Shown here piece after piece: positions 33,001 through 43,881 of a DNA stretch of 64,000 nucleotides (its first letter is position 1; each line of letters begins with the position of its first letter). A program made the position numbers and the translations under genes. This stretch comes from Ganoderma boninense (taxonomy: Eukaryota > Basidiomycota > Agaricomycetes > Polyporales > Polyporaceae): positions 2,294,001 to 2,358,000 of the forward strand of contig CM035308.1 of assembly GCA_002900995.3 (NCBI GenBank). Reading direction: 5' to 3'. The notes below the pieces were generated by a model, which was given only the letters and a program-made list of their open reading frames with translations, did not search any database and was not told the origin of the DNA.

Positions 33001-36000
33001 GGTGACGAGATGACGGGTCTGCGCAAGGGTCGTCGCACGTCTCGTACGTACAACCGTGTTCAGGTTGGGAAACACCGATGACCCGTGGGCGCGCAATCGT
33101 TTGCTCACAGGCCCTCAGCGCTAGGCGACGGACGACGTCGTTAATGAAATCAAGTCAAAATGCGGCAGAAGCGAATGGTGCCGTCACCGCCAACCTTTTC
33201 GGTCTTGCAGACGGTCACAGCGCTGATTTGATACCGTCTGCGAACGGCGGCAGGTGCCAGTGAATGGAGGAGCATTAAAGAATTGTTGGGTGATGACAGT
33301 TTATTGTAAGAACCCACGTCGAACACGGAAGGGAACTCAGGGGAACGCCCACACAGTGATCACCATCGTGTGCGAGTTCGCGAGCGAAAGATGGAAGGCA
33401 TCATCGCGCCCTCGGAGCCACCAGTGGGCGATGGGACGGGTGCTGTGTGTTTCATCGTCGTCATGCACACTGTGTAGCGAAGACGAGATTACAATGCCAC
33501 AGACCGGCTAGGTCTAAGCGGGACCCCGACGTCTCCAAGCATGAAGACCAGGGCGCGATCCCACCTACACGGGACGCTGAATCCTGTGCGTCCGGCATAC
33601 AGAGAGGCGATAGTGCTGGCCACCGCAGCCCAAGGTATCAAAACCTTTTTTTCTAGGGTGGCGCATGCAGCTAATGGTCTGTTCCGACATTGGACGGAAA
33701 GCCGATGTAACCTGCCAGGTACACCAGGCTCCCGGGCTGCGGTAGGGTCGCAGAGTCGCACAGAGGATGTGCACCGTGGTTCCGATGAGGGGTCCGCTGC
33801 ATATACCCAGAATGCGAAGATGTGGACAAGGAAGCGAATAAGCAAGGGCGGTCTGGAACAGCATACAGGATCATGGTTGTGCCGCATCGCTGGCTAAACA
33901 GCCAGTGCGCGGCAGGCGTCGAAGAGAAGGTAACGGCAGGATAGATTAGGTCCGCGTCCTCCATCTCGGAACGCCGCACAGGAGGGTAGTATGAGCGTCA
34001 GGCGGGCACAGCCAGCGTCCCGCCTGCGTGCGCGTCGGCGATGGAGATGAACCATTGGCAGCCGCGCTGGCTGGCAAAGCGGGCTGTAGGCGTGCGAGAG
34101 AACGATGCAAGGCGGGGATGGGGGATCTGGGCAGGGGTTCGTGAGCGTTGCGAGTTCGCGCTCCTTGAACTCGTGAACCACAGCGCATTGAACTTACCGC
34201 TATCCACGGCGCTCATCGCCGAAGAAGCGTCTGAAGCCATCAACATGACCTGGCCCATTCCCATCGCACTCCACGGCAGGACTCCCTCTTGCCCACGCCC
34301 GCAGACCGACCAAGAGGCAAAGACTTCGTGCCTGCGACACTCGCTGCTGGACAGGTAATCCGCCGTGTTTGTCGCAAGCAGATCATGCACCGCTACTATA
34401 CTATATCGCCCTCGCCATCTGTCGCAGATGGAATGACAATCCGATCGTCCTTCTTCGACCTCCAAACTTTCAAACGAGAAGGCCCCAGAGATTCACCTTG
34501 ACTATCAGCCGTCGCAACCTGTCTGACCAGGGGCAGATGATGTGGGCCGGAATTCGCCACTGCCGAGCCCAGGGACGCAAACCGTGCGCGAGTTGGAACG
34601 GCTCGTACTCGCCACGGCTCGGAGCGCAGGACCGGGGATTGCGCGCACACAGGCTCCGAGCAGCGCCGATTCGTCGTGTTGCGTTTGGAACTGAATAGCA
34701 AGGGCTGGGGCGTGAGCAACGGTGGGTGCGAGCGAGGCAAAAGGTGATGGAGACTGAAACCTTTTCCACCCGAGAGCTTGAGGAAGCTCACGATCAAGGA
34801 CACGGCGCAGGCAATTAGAACGGTGGGGCCCCCGAAAGAGGCCACGCCGCCGCCCCGCCGAGTGGGCTCCGGCGGGTGGCTCGGGTTGGAGAGGGAGAGG
34901 AGGGTGATGGGATGATGGGTGGAGCGAGCTTCGTGGAAGGAGAACATCCAGGGACGCACGCTCACTGGGCAGAACATGTCCACCCCCGGCCTGTCCTTGT
35001 CTCCGCACCGGCACGTCCCCACACAGAACAGGCTTTCCTAAACCCAAATGCGAGCCCACCCGGGTCCCAAGCTTGCTCCGACCGTCTTCTCATGCTTCAT
35101 CGTCGTCGATGCCGTCCCGGTCTAGAATGCTTGAGGCTCCAGCCGAGGGCGGTCACGGACAGTGGGCCTGGAGCGGTCCGCGGGGAGAGCGAGATCGGGC
35201 GGAGCCTGTGGTCGGAGGCGGGAGAGGGTCGGTATCGAACGTCGGACTCGGGGCCCCGCCCCCGCCGTGAGGCTCGTGCTCGGAGACGGACTGAAACCAG
35301 GCTTGGACGGGCAGTCGGCGCGTTGCGGGGGCGGGGGCGCAATTGCGGCGTCTGTCCGAGCGCCAGTGTCAACGACAGCCGTGGCCAGGCTGCAAGAGGC
35401 TCTGATCGTGATCATCCACGACGCCGTCCCCTCGCGAACGGGGGGATTGCGGTAGCCGCATGGAGAGCATGCACTCGGACAACCTCTGATAGATTCAATT
35501 TCCACAGCGATCTAGGCGAAGAACAGGAACTCGCTCCCAGATACCACCCGCGATATCCGCCTGCCCACTCGTCTTCTTTGCCCGCCATCCACCCCCCGAC
35601 CAGCCACGGGTCTTCGGCCAGCAATGCGCCAAACTCCCAATCTACCACAGTCTCATGTACACTTCGTATCGTGTATCCGGATAAGCATAACCTGGATCAC
35701 ACGCGACCTAGCGCAGTATGCCTCCTCAGAGAATGCGGCATTGCAGATACCACTAACGGTGCCCGATGGCGAGGACCCGCGCGCAGGTGGCAAAGAGCAT
35801 CAGCGCTGTGGCTTCCACCAAGCTTCCAGCGTCGATTCGCCCCGTTTTCCTCGTAACACGCCACGCAGTGCACAGACGACCGCAATCGCAAGATCGATAT
35901 CGCCGCCTCCTCGCGCTCCAACTTCAGACGTCTTCAGCCCGCGTGCGACCGCCGCGCATCCTCCCTCCCCCGCCCGACCCGCGACGCCAGTCGCCAGGCA

Positions 36001-39000
36001 GCCGGGAACTTGGACATCGCCCATCGCCCATCGCGCGCCTCGCGCGCCGCCCTCGTGAGCCAGCGCGTGGACGGGGCGAGGTATGGAAGCCTGCGCACCT
36101 AACGCAGAACCACAATCCCTGGATCCCCCACGCTCCGTGCCACCAACTCTGGTTCCCCCCTCGCCCGCTCGCGTCGCCGTCTATTCTCGGACGCGTAGCC
36201 GAATTCACGTTACGGGTACGCGGCCATAGACTGGTCGTACACAGAACCCTTGTGATCTCGGGGCTGCATTAATATTAATATGTGTGGAGAGTACAGTACC
36301 CCGTAACGCAGGGTGGTGGAGATTGATATCGCTATACATTGTCTGTGTACGGGTCCGTCCTGGGACGGCAGTTAATAATGAACAACTGAATCCAAGGATC
36401 CAAGGAAGATTCTGTTTCGTGGGGCCTGCGCACGGTGAAAGAAGAGTGCGAGAAGGGTCTTGACGCGCACTCATGGGGTGCGAAACCGAGCTGCAAGGAA
36501 TCGAAGTGCGAACCGCTATCAATCAGCGCGCGCCCTCGTCCTGATGGTTTTGCCTACTCTTCGCTGCATTGCGATTACAACCGCGAGCTTGAGCCCGAGG
36601 AAGCAAGCGTCTGAGCCCGGAGACGCATGCGCGTGGAGGTTACAAGGGTCGACTAGGCCCCGAGGACGGTGTACGCCGGGGTCATACGCCCTCCTCGTCA
36701 GGGCGAGAGCGCGCTGGGCAAATGGCCAGTTGATGAGATCGCGAGAGACAAGGGAGGCTCTCGAGGCACACAGGCGAGCCACAGGCGTGGTATCGCCGCC
36801 TGCAGCGCGGTGCGCAGGCTAGAAGCTGGGGAATTTACGTTCGCAGTCGAAGGGGCAGGCAAAGGAGAGCGCGGGCGCGGGCGCCTGGAGGATATCGAGG
36901 GAGCATCGCTTGGCCATCGCGAGGTCGACTCTTTATCTTGGGAGTGCATCTCGTGCAGGCACGCTCACGCCGGGTGCTGTCGTGCTGGAGGAGGCCATCA
37001 TACATTATCGGAGAATAGAGAGATCACCGAGGCTGGCGGACGGAGGCGACACAGGTGAGAACAAGGCTGACAGCGTTCGCGCATTATGACTGTGCCCGTG
37101 AGGAGGAGGCGGATAGGCGTGGGCGTGGGCGTGGGCAAGAGCGGCAAAGCCAGAGCACGCCGTGAGTACGCCGTGGCGGCAGGCGCAGGGCTCGCGGACG
37201 GGCTGCGGCTCGCGAGCGGGACTCGGGCGAAGATGGGGAGAGACGAGATGGCAAGATGCTGTCGCGCGCACATGTCGAGCAGGCGACAAGTCATCGACAC
37301 GCCAGATCTCGCCACCTCGCGCGCACAGCCCTCGACCATCGCTCGACAGCTCTCTCCAACGTTCCTTGAACGTTCCTCGACGTCCCCGGCGGGATTGCCC
37401 TCTTGGGCCATCGCGGACTCGCTCGCCCCACCTCCTCCCTGCCCCGCTGATAGCTAGCCTCGGGCTGACAGCGGGCATCGCGTCGGCAGTCGCCTCATCC
37501 ATCATCCTCCCCACAGCTGGCCACTAGTCACCAGTTGGTCCCGTCGGCCGTGCGATCGACTATCTTCCGTTGTGGATGGAATAGCGAGCCGTGGGATGAT
37601 GGCACAGGTGATCTGCAAGGAAACGTCGTCGACATGTCAAACATATGTGTCCGTGTCACGCTCCTCCCCTGGCATGTCCAAAAAGCGCACTCCGCGCGCG
37701 ACGATCTCGCAACACCACCAAAACTAAGTTGCGATTACGCCGCGAGTCTCCGTCGACCACCTTTCCTCGAATCGATGCGCGCTGTCGACCACTTGTCGAC
37801 CACTTGTCGACGTCGCGCCCTGTCGCGCCGGTGCTGTGCCCCGCGCGACCGCGCCCGACGGAGCTGAGATGCGCTCCTCCATGATTGCCTGATACATGCC
37901 ACCCGCGTGGGACATTGTTTGGGCTTCCGCGCGCCCGATGTCTGGTGCGCCAGTCGCGGAAGCAGATTCGTCCATTCAATGATTCCAAGCTCGAGTTGCA
38001 ACTCAGCCGGGCTATGCCACAAGCACCCTGGCTCTCGGGGTGGAGGAAACGCGGACGACCACTCGCGTGTCTCCGGTCCTCGTTCGCAGGACACGATTGC
38101 TCGCGCCGTGCCGACGGGGCGGTGGACGCAACCTGCGTCATGGCGCAGGCGGAGTCCTGACCAAATGGCCCGGCATCGGCTGGGCATGGGCAAAAAAGAC
38201 GGAGGGTTATGCATGGAAGACGCGATCTGGGAGCGAGTGGCCCAGTGCCGAGGAATACAATGCGATGAAGAACGCTGAGCTTGACCAGAGCTTGACTCGA
38301 CTCAGCCCCGACTATATTCACGTCGGAGCCAGAGTCAGACCTGGGACGCGGCGTGGGCGCGGTGCCTGGCCACGATTCTTGTCTATCATCGCCCCCCCAA
38401 GCCCCCCACGGCGAGTGCCCAGAACAGCGTCACGGAGCCAGCAGCGGCGGTTCGTCTCACCCCCCGGGGTCAGCGTACAGCACAAGGGTGCCCAAGGGTG
38501 GCGCTGGACGTAATGTGCTATAGTATCCGAGGGTCCCAAGCATGCGCGCCTGTCTCTGATGATTCGAGGCTCGAGTCTTCCAGGTCCCAGGTGACCTGAG
38601 CGAGGACCTGAAAATCCGAATCCTGTTCTCCTGGCGTCGGGCGGACGTGGACGACACCCGCCAGCGCTGACCGAGGCTTGTGCATGGTAGACACTGGAGC
38701 GGGGGCAAGAAACAGTGGACCGCCAAGATGGCCAGAGAAGGGGATGGCGCTCCGAGAGTTGGATGATGATCACCATTTAATTTTGCAAGGATACATGAAA
38801 GTCCGAGGCGAGGTGGCAAGAGTGCGAATCAATGAGATCCGGAAGGAGGAAGGGGCAGGTGGGAGCAGGGCGGATGGTCGGAAAGCGAAGAGGACGAAAG
38901 CTCAGGTAATCAGATGAGCGCGCCAATATGTCCATTCCAAGGCTTAATGCCTTGCGCGAGCTGAAACGAGGCGGGGCAGGGTAAGTATGCGAATTCGCAT

Positions 39001-39827
39001 CGGAGGAATATGGGGCATGCGCCGTGTCTGGCTGCTGTGTGGGATTCGCTGCGCGGGGAGGAGGGCGCAGCAGGTGGGATCGAGGAGTGGGGTGCGGGGA
39101 GCGCGCGCAGCGAGCGCCTGGCGGGGCTTGGAGGACGTCGGGGGAGGAGGAAGGGAGGCGGACGATCGTGCATTGGAGAGAGTGGCCTGGGCCGGACTAC
39201 GGGCGGAGGGGCGGGTGGGGAGGCGGGGTTGGCATAGGACAGGCGGGGGCGGGGCGGGGCTGTTCCACATCGGGGACAGGGGCGGGGGAGGCGTGGGGGG
39301 CGCCAAGAGGGGAGGAAAAGAGGCGGACGGGGTCGGGGGTCGGCGGGGGGCCGGTGGACGGGCTCGGAGAGGGGGGACAATTAAGGTTTGCGGCGAGAGT
39401 ATTCTGAATATCTTTGAATCTAGTGTTGTGGGTTGTTTTTGGAGATCGGAGGAAGAAGATGATTAATTGCACGAGTGGAAAGCACAGCCATCTCGTTCGG
39501 GAAGACGGTACCTGCCTGGGACCGGGGGAGTGGAAGCGAGGTGATTGGACTCGAGGGCGGGGGCGGAAAAGGAAAGGCGAGATCTGAATGGGGCGTAAGG
39601 TTTGGGAAGGAACGAAAGCGATGACGGGGAAGGATAAATAGGGCGCGTGCAGCGGCTGAATGGGATTCGATCTACTGCCTCTCGACGACACTCCGGACGC
39701 GAACACGGCGATCGAGGGTCGCCACCTGCCTTGCTATTTCTCGCCGTCACTTGCGCCCGCCCTCTCCTCCATCCCGCCGTCCTTTTCTTTGCGGCCTCCT
39801 CCCGCCCACAACCCGCCCGCCTTTTCA
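30044..39827. other. Gene-poor island of nearly 10 kb
   Basis: No complete gene could be built on either strand. Coding-like fragments are present. Minus 31577-31300 can be read across a GT-AG intron as WEAPE joined to TFVHELQCMLVAPLYVQQC. Minus 35022-34396 has an open frame with a possible membrane helix (TVLIACAVSLIVSFLKL). Minus 34350-33895 has a consensus GTAAGT intron but no stable frame. Plus 35624-36058 is open and Ser/Pro-rich. The G/C-rich strand bias at 38.9-39.4 kb comes just upstream of the homeobox gene and may be its promoter. None of these matched a family I know. Confidence 0.35.
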
Positions 39828-42068
39828 ATGATCGACACGCTCCCGGTCGACATCTCCTCCTTCCCAGACTCCCTCAGCTCCTACAACGTCCACCAGCTCC
39901 AGTTTGCCCTCTCGTGCGTCCCCACACCGCTCTCTCTCCTCCCCCGTCTCCGCTCACCCCTCTCGTCCCCCGCAGCCAGGAGTCCAAGCCAGCCGAGACA
40001 CAGCCGCTGACCTTCGACGCACGTCTCTTGTACGCCCCCTTCTCTTCTCTCCGTCTTCTCCGCGATCTCCCGCTGACGTCCGTCCCTCGCCCTGGCTCTC
40101 CTTCTGCCCGATGCGCGTCCCATTCAGGCCCAACCCCGCCGAGATCGACTACGACTCCCGCCGCATGTCCAGCTCTGCAACCTCGGACAGCAGTCTCCAT
40201 TCTCGTCCTGACAAGCGCCCCGCTACCCCAGACCATTCCCCCGTCCCCAAGCGTCCCCGCCCCGGTCTCGACTCGCCCTGGTCTGATCCCGACACCCCAG
40301 ACGTCCCGCCCTCTGGTCTTCCCGCCCGCTCGACAACGACTCGTCCGGCGCCGACCTTGACTCCGCCCGCGTCCAGCTTCCCTCCCTCGCCTCCACCTTC
40401 AACGATCGTCACGAGCTTCGTCGCGCCTCCCTCCCCGCACTCTACTCGGACAGCCCCTCGCGCCCCCGCCTTCCGTACCCCATCCACCGCACAACTCAGT
40501 CCTCCTCCTCTGGTCTCTCCTCCTACCAGTTTCCCGCCTCGGATTCTGCTGACCCTGACGCGAAGCCCACCCGCCCGCGCCTCGAAGCTGACACTCAGCT
40601 CGGCGTGTATTCTGGCCCAGTGAGCGATAACCTCTCCTCGCTCTCCAGCGCTGCTCTATCTTCCAACTCGCCTTCCTCTTTTGGCTTCTCGCCGCTCTCC
40701 TCGTCCGAGTTCTCCGCCCCCAGCAGCCGTCCCACCCTCTCTCCCTCTGGCCTCTCTGACCCGGATTCGTGGGCTGCCGCGTCCATTGCTCGCCCCAGCT
40801 CCACCCCCGGATCCGCGCAGAAGTACGACGATTCGCTTCGGCACTCGTCTATTCCCGGGCCTCAGTCCATGTTTGGTGGCGTGCAGCGCATATCAGGTCA
40901 CTCTGATCGCTCGCCCGTCTCCCGCCTCGGTGCTCAGAACGGGAACGGTCTTTCTTCCATTAAGACCGAGAACGACTGGACGTTCCCCAACGGTTCTCCA
41001 GACTTCAACATGAACTCCTCTACCTCCGCCTCGGCCCTCGCTGCTGGTGCAGGTCCCGGTTCCAACCCTGCCATCAGCGTCACGAACTCTCCCAACCGCT
41101 CCCCACAAGCGGTGCCAACCTCGGCAAATCCGTCTGGTCTCGTCGACCGCCCGCCGCAACGCAAACGCGGCAAGCTGCCCAAGCCCGTCACCGACTTCCT
41201 CAAGGACTGGCTTCACAGGCACAGCGACCACCCCTACCCCTCTGAGGAGGAGAAGAAGCAGCTGTGCCATGCGACTGGCCTGAGCATGAGCCAGGTCAGC
41301 AACTGGATGATCAACGTGAGTCGCGTCCACTTTGCCTTGGTGTGGCGCCGTTGACGATGGCTTGGACAGGCTCGCCGACGCATTCTTGCGCCCGCGCGGC
41401 ATAGCACGGCGGGCCCTACGACCACAACGCCCTTCGCGACTCGTACAGGCGCCGTTGGTATGGGCATGGGCATGCCCGGTATGGGGGGGCTGGGTGCTCC
41501 CGCGATCGACCCTAGCCGGCGCATGAGCGTGGACTCGCTCCAGCTGTACTACCCCATGTCGCTGCAGTCGCTGGCACACGAACCTCATGGCCACCACCTC
41601 AATCCCCCAAGCACGAGGCATATGGTGGGGATGTCACGGTCGCTGTCTTCGAGCCACGCGACGGCCGGGAACTTGAGCGGACTTGGCCACCACGGGCATG
41701 GACACAGTCCGTACGCGCTCTCGGACTCGTCATACGCTCAAGGACGTCTTTCGTACGGCGGCAGCGGAGGACATGCGCTTCACCCGTCGGCGCACTCATC
41801 ACATCACAGCAGCAGCAGCGGTTTTTTTGGGATGGGCGGTAGCGGGGGGAGCAATAGCAGCGGGTTCCTAGGGCCTCAGGGCTCGATGTACAGCGGGGGT
41901 GGGGGCTACGCACAGAGCGGGAGCCACCATGCACCGCAAGGCGGGAGTCCTGGAGGGCGGGTGTTGACGCCAGGGACCGACGAGTCGGTGCAGGCGAGCT
42001 ACCGGTTCCCCGAACACTCGGCGTCACCTGGGCCGCAATCAGGGTCGGGGTACGCCACACCACAATGA
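39828..42068 (+). CDS. TALE-class (KN) homeodomain transcription factor, 4 exons, apparent frameshift
   Basis: Exons 39828-39913, 39976-40029, 40138-41315 and 41370-42068. The start MIDTLPVDISSFP is preferred; an in-frame ATG at 39660 would add 56 residues of UTR-like composition. After a short N-terminal region and a Ser/Pro-rich stretch lies LPSLASTFNDRHELRRASLP, a motif I associate with basidiomycete homeobox proteins. The homeodomain then follows (about 393-452): PVTDFLKDWLHRHSDHPYP, SEEEKKQLCHATGLS, SQVSNWMINARRRI. The three-residue loop extension (HPYPS) marks TALE/KN type; WxIN and RRR are DNA-contact residues. The C-terminus is Gly/Ser/His-rich. The frame changes between about 40265 and 40335 without a usable intron, so the reading contains either a sequence error or a real mutation. 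Confidence 0.82.
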
Positions 42069-43499
42069 GATAGGGAGGCCGCACGCACTGGGGATGGCCT
42101 GGAGCTGGACGGAGAGGGCGGGGTCGACGAACGTGTATTGGCGCGCATGGGCACGGGTGGGCGCTGGAATGTAAACGGACGGCCATGATTGGACAGAGAC
42201 GATCAAAGTAGCGTAATGTTCTGGTTTAATTCGCCTGTTGCCTCGGGTGCTTTCTCGACCTCGCCGCCCTCGCTTTCCCACCCCCTCCGCCACCTCGTTG
42301 CCGTCGCCGTCGCCGTCTCCCGGACTCCTCCGCGGCCCCCTCCGGCAGCCCGCGTCGTCCCGCCCTCGGCATCCCCAGCCCCGCGCCTCCGCCCCGCGGC
42401 CGGCGTCCCCGCTGCCGGGCAGCGCACGCGTCGCGACGTGTGGATGCCCGACGCAGAGCGCGGTGTGCTCGCGCGCACGCCGTCTTGGTGCGTCTGGGTG
42501 CATCTGCTCTGCCTGTTTTCCCCGTCTCCTTCACGGCGGCGTCGGTTGCCTGTGCTGGTGCATGGTGCCCCCGCGCTGTATGTTCTCCGCCCCGTCGTCT
42601 GTTTTGATACCGTCGCCGCATCACCCGCACTAGGGCCTTTCTCCCCAATCCCGCGCGCGCACTCGCCGCTGCAACCCCAAATGCACCACCGTCCCCCCAC
42701 TATCGCCTCTCCCAGGCCCTCCTGCTCCAGACGCTCCTGATCCAGGGACCTCGCATCGTCCTCTCTGTACCTTTACGTCCTCCTTGCCGCTCTCATCGCA
42801 TCTCCGTCGTCCACGCGCGCATCGTCACTTCATATTTCGTATTATATCACTTACTGTAAATGTACTCATAGTAGACCCGCCACCCTCCTGCCCCGGTGCC
42901 CGTTTCCGCCCGTTCAAGTTCCCGGTTTTTTATTCGCGTCTGTTCTAGAGGGACTCGAACGCACCACGGACTTGCATCGCTCGCCTCGCTACATAACCGC
43001 CTCGTCTCGTCATAACTATCCTGTCTGTGCTTCTTGCTGGGTTCCCGGGGCGGGTTCGCCGCACACATGAAAATGTAAAGACTCTACAAACTCTGACGAA
43101 CACGAACGGATGTTGGCTGGGCGAGCCCCGACCTCCGGCGACGATCGGTCCCTTGCGCCGGACTGGTCTGGCGGTCGCATAAGACCAAGGTTGGCTCGCG
43201 CGCGATCGACCCGCAGGTTAAGCGTGGACCATCAGCTGGGAATCCACGCTCGATGTGTTTCGATGTCTGGTGCGTCGTCCAATATCCTCTCGATCGTGTC
43301 CTCGGTCTCCTTCATGCGTTCTATCAGACGCTGCGCTCCCCCCAAGCTCGGCCCATGTGCGCAACACGTCTTACGCAGTCCTCGCCGCCGCGATGCAGCC
43401 CTTTGCGTACCGTGGCATTCTTGCCCATGAATTCCTCTCAGGCTCGGCCTCGACAGTCGAGCTCCGCTGTCATCGACGTAGGAAACAGGCATTCGGGTA
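42069..43499. other. Gene-poor region downstream of the homeobox gene
   Basis: It probably contains the homeobox 3' UTR up to about 42250. Minus 43340-43235 reads ERMKETEDTIERILDDAP, a helix-like fragment with no start or family. No other feature seen. Confidence 0.3.
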
Positions 43500-43881
43500 C
43501 AGTGCCTTGCATAATTGCGTGAACGCGCCGAAAAATCCCCCGCTGGCGCTTATACTTCGCCTACCAAATACGGATGGATCACGGTCACATGCAACGCCAA
43601 CGCGTGCCCCGCCGCCTGTGCACCTCTACAGGTTTTAACGACTGTTCCCCTGTCCCCCACCCTTGTCTACTTCCTGGAGGGCTCAGTGGCTCTCAACGGG
43701 TCTCCTAGTTTATTATTTGGGCCTCAGCTGCTTCGGGAGGCACCCATGCCATCCGGGGGACATGTCACATGAAGGTCACCAACTCGCTTCTGAAGCTTCC
43801 CAGGCGTCCTGATTTGGTAGGCGAACATATAAGCGCCTGCGGGAATTTTTCGGCGCGTTCACGCAATTATGCAAGGCACTG
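43500..43881. mobile_element. Tc1/mariner-type MITE with long terminal inverted repeats and TA duplication
   Basis: The left arm (43500-43574) and the reverse complement of the right arm (43807-43881) both read CAGTGCCTTGCATAATTGCG and stay nearly identical for about 75 bp, down to CTACCAAAT. Both ends abut TA (43498-43499 and 43882-43883), the target duplication of Tc1/mariner elements, and CAGTGCCTTGC is a Tc1-type terminus. The 382-bp unit has no transposase, so it is non-autonomous. The interior of about 230 bp is unrelated between the arms. The two arms differ by only a few changes and short indels, so the insertion is fairly young. Confidence 0.85.

Noticed and set aside
34876..35856. 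Plus-strand 326-codon open frame
   Set aside because: Arg/Gly/Pro-rich text with no start context or motif; it overlaps equally long minus-strand frames, so probably a composition artefact.
40167..40300. 134-nt intron to explain the homeobox frame change
   Set aside because: It would delete conserved-looking coding text (ATSDSSLHSRPDKRPATPDH and onwards) and uses an ATG|GTCC-type weak donor; a frameshift is simpler.
42945..42975. Minus-strand tRNA B box (GCGTTCGAGTCCC)
   Set aside because: No A box upstream and no cloverleaf pairing around it.
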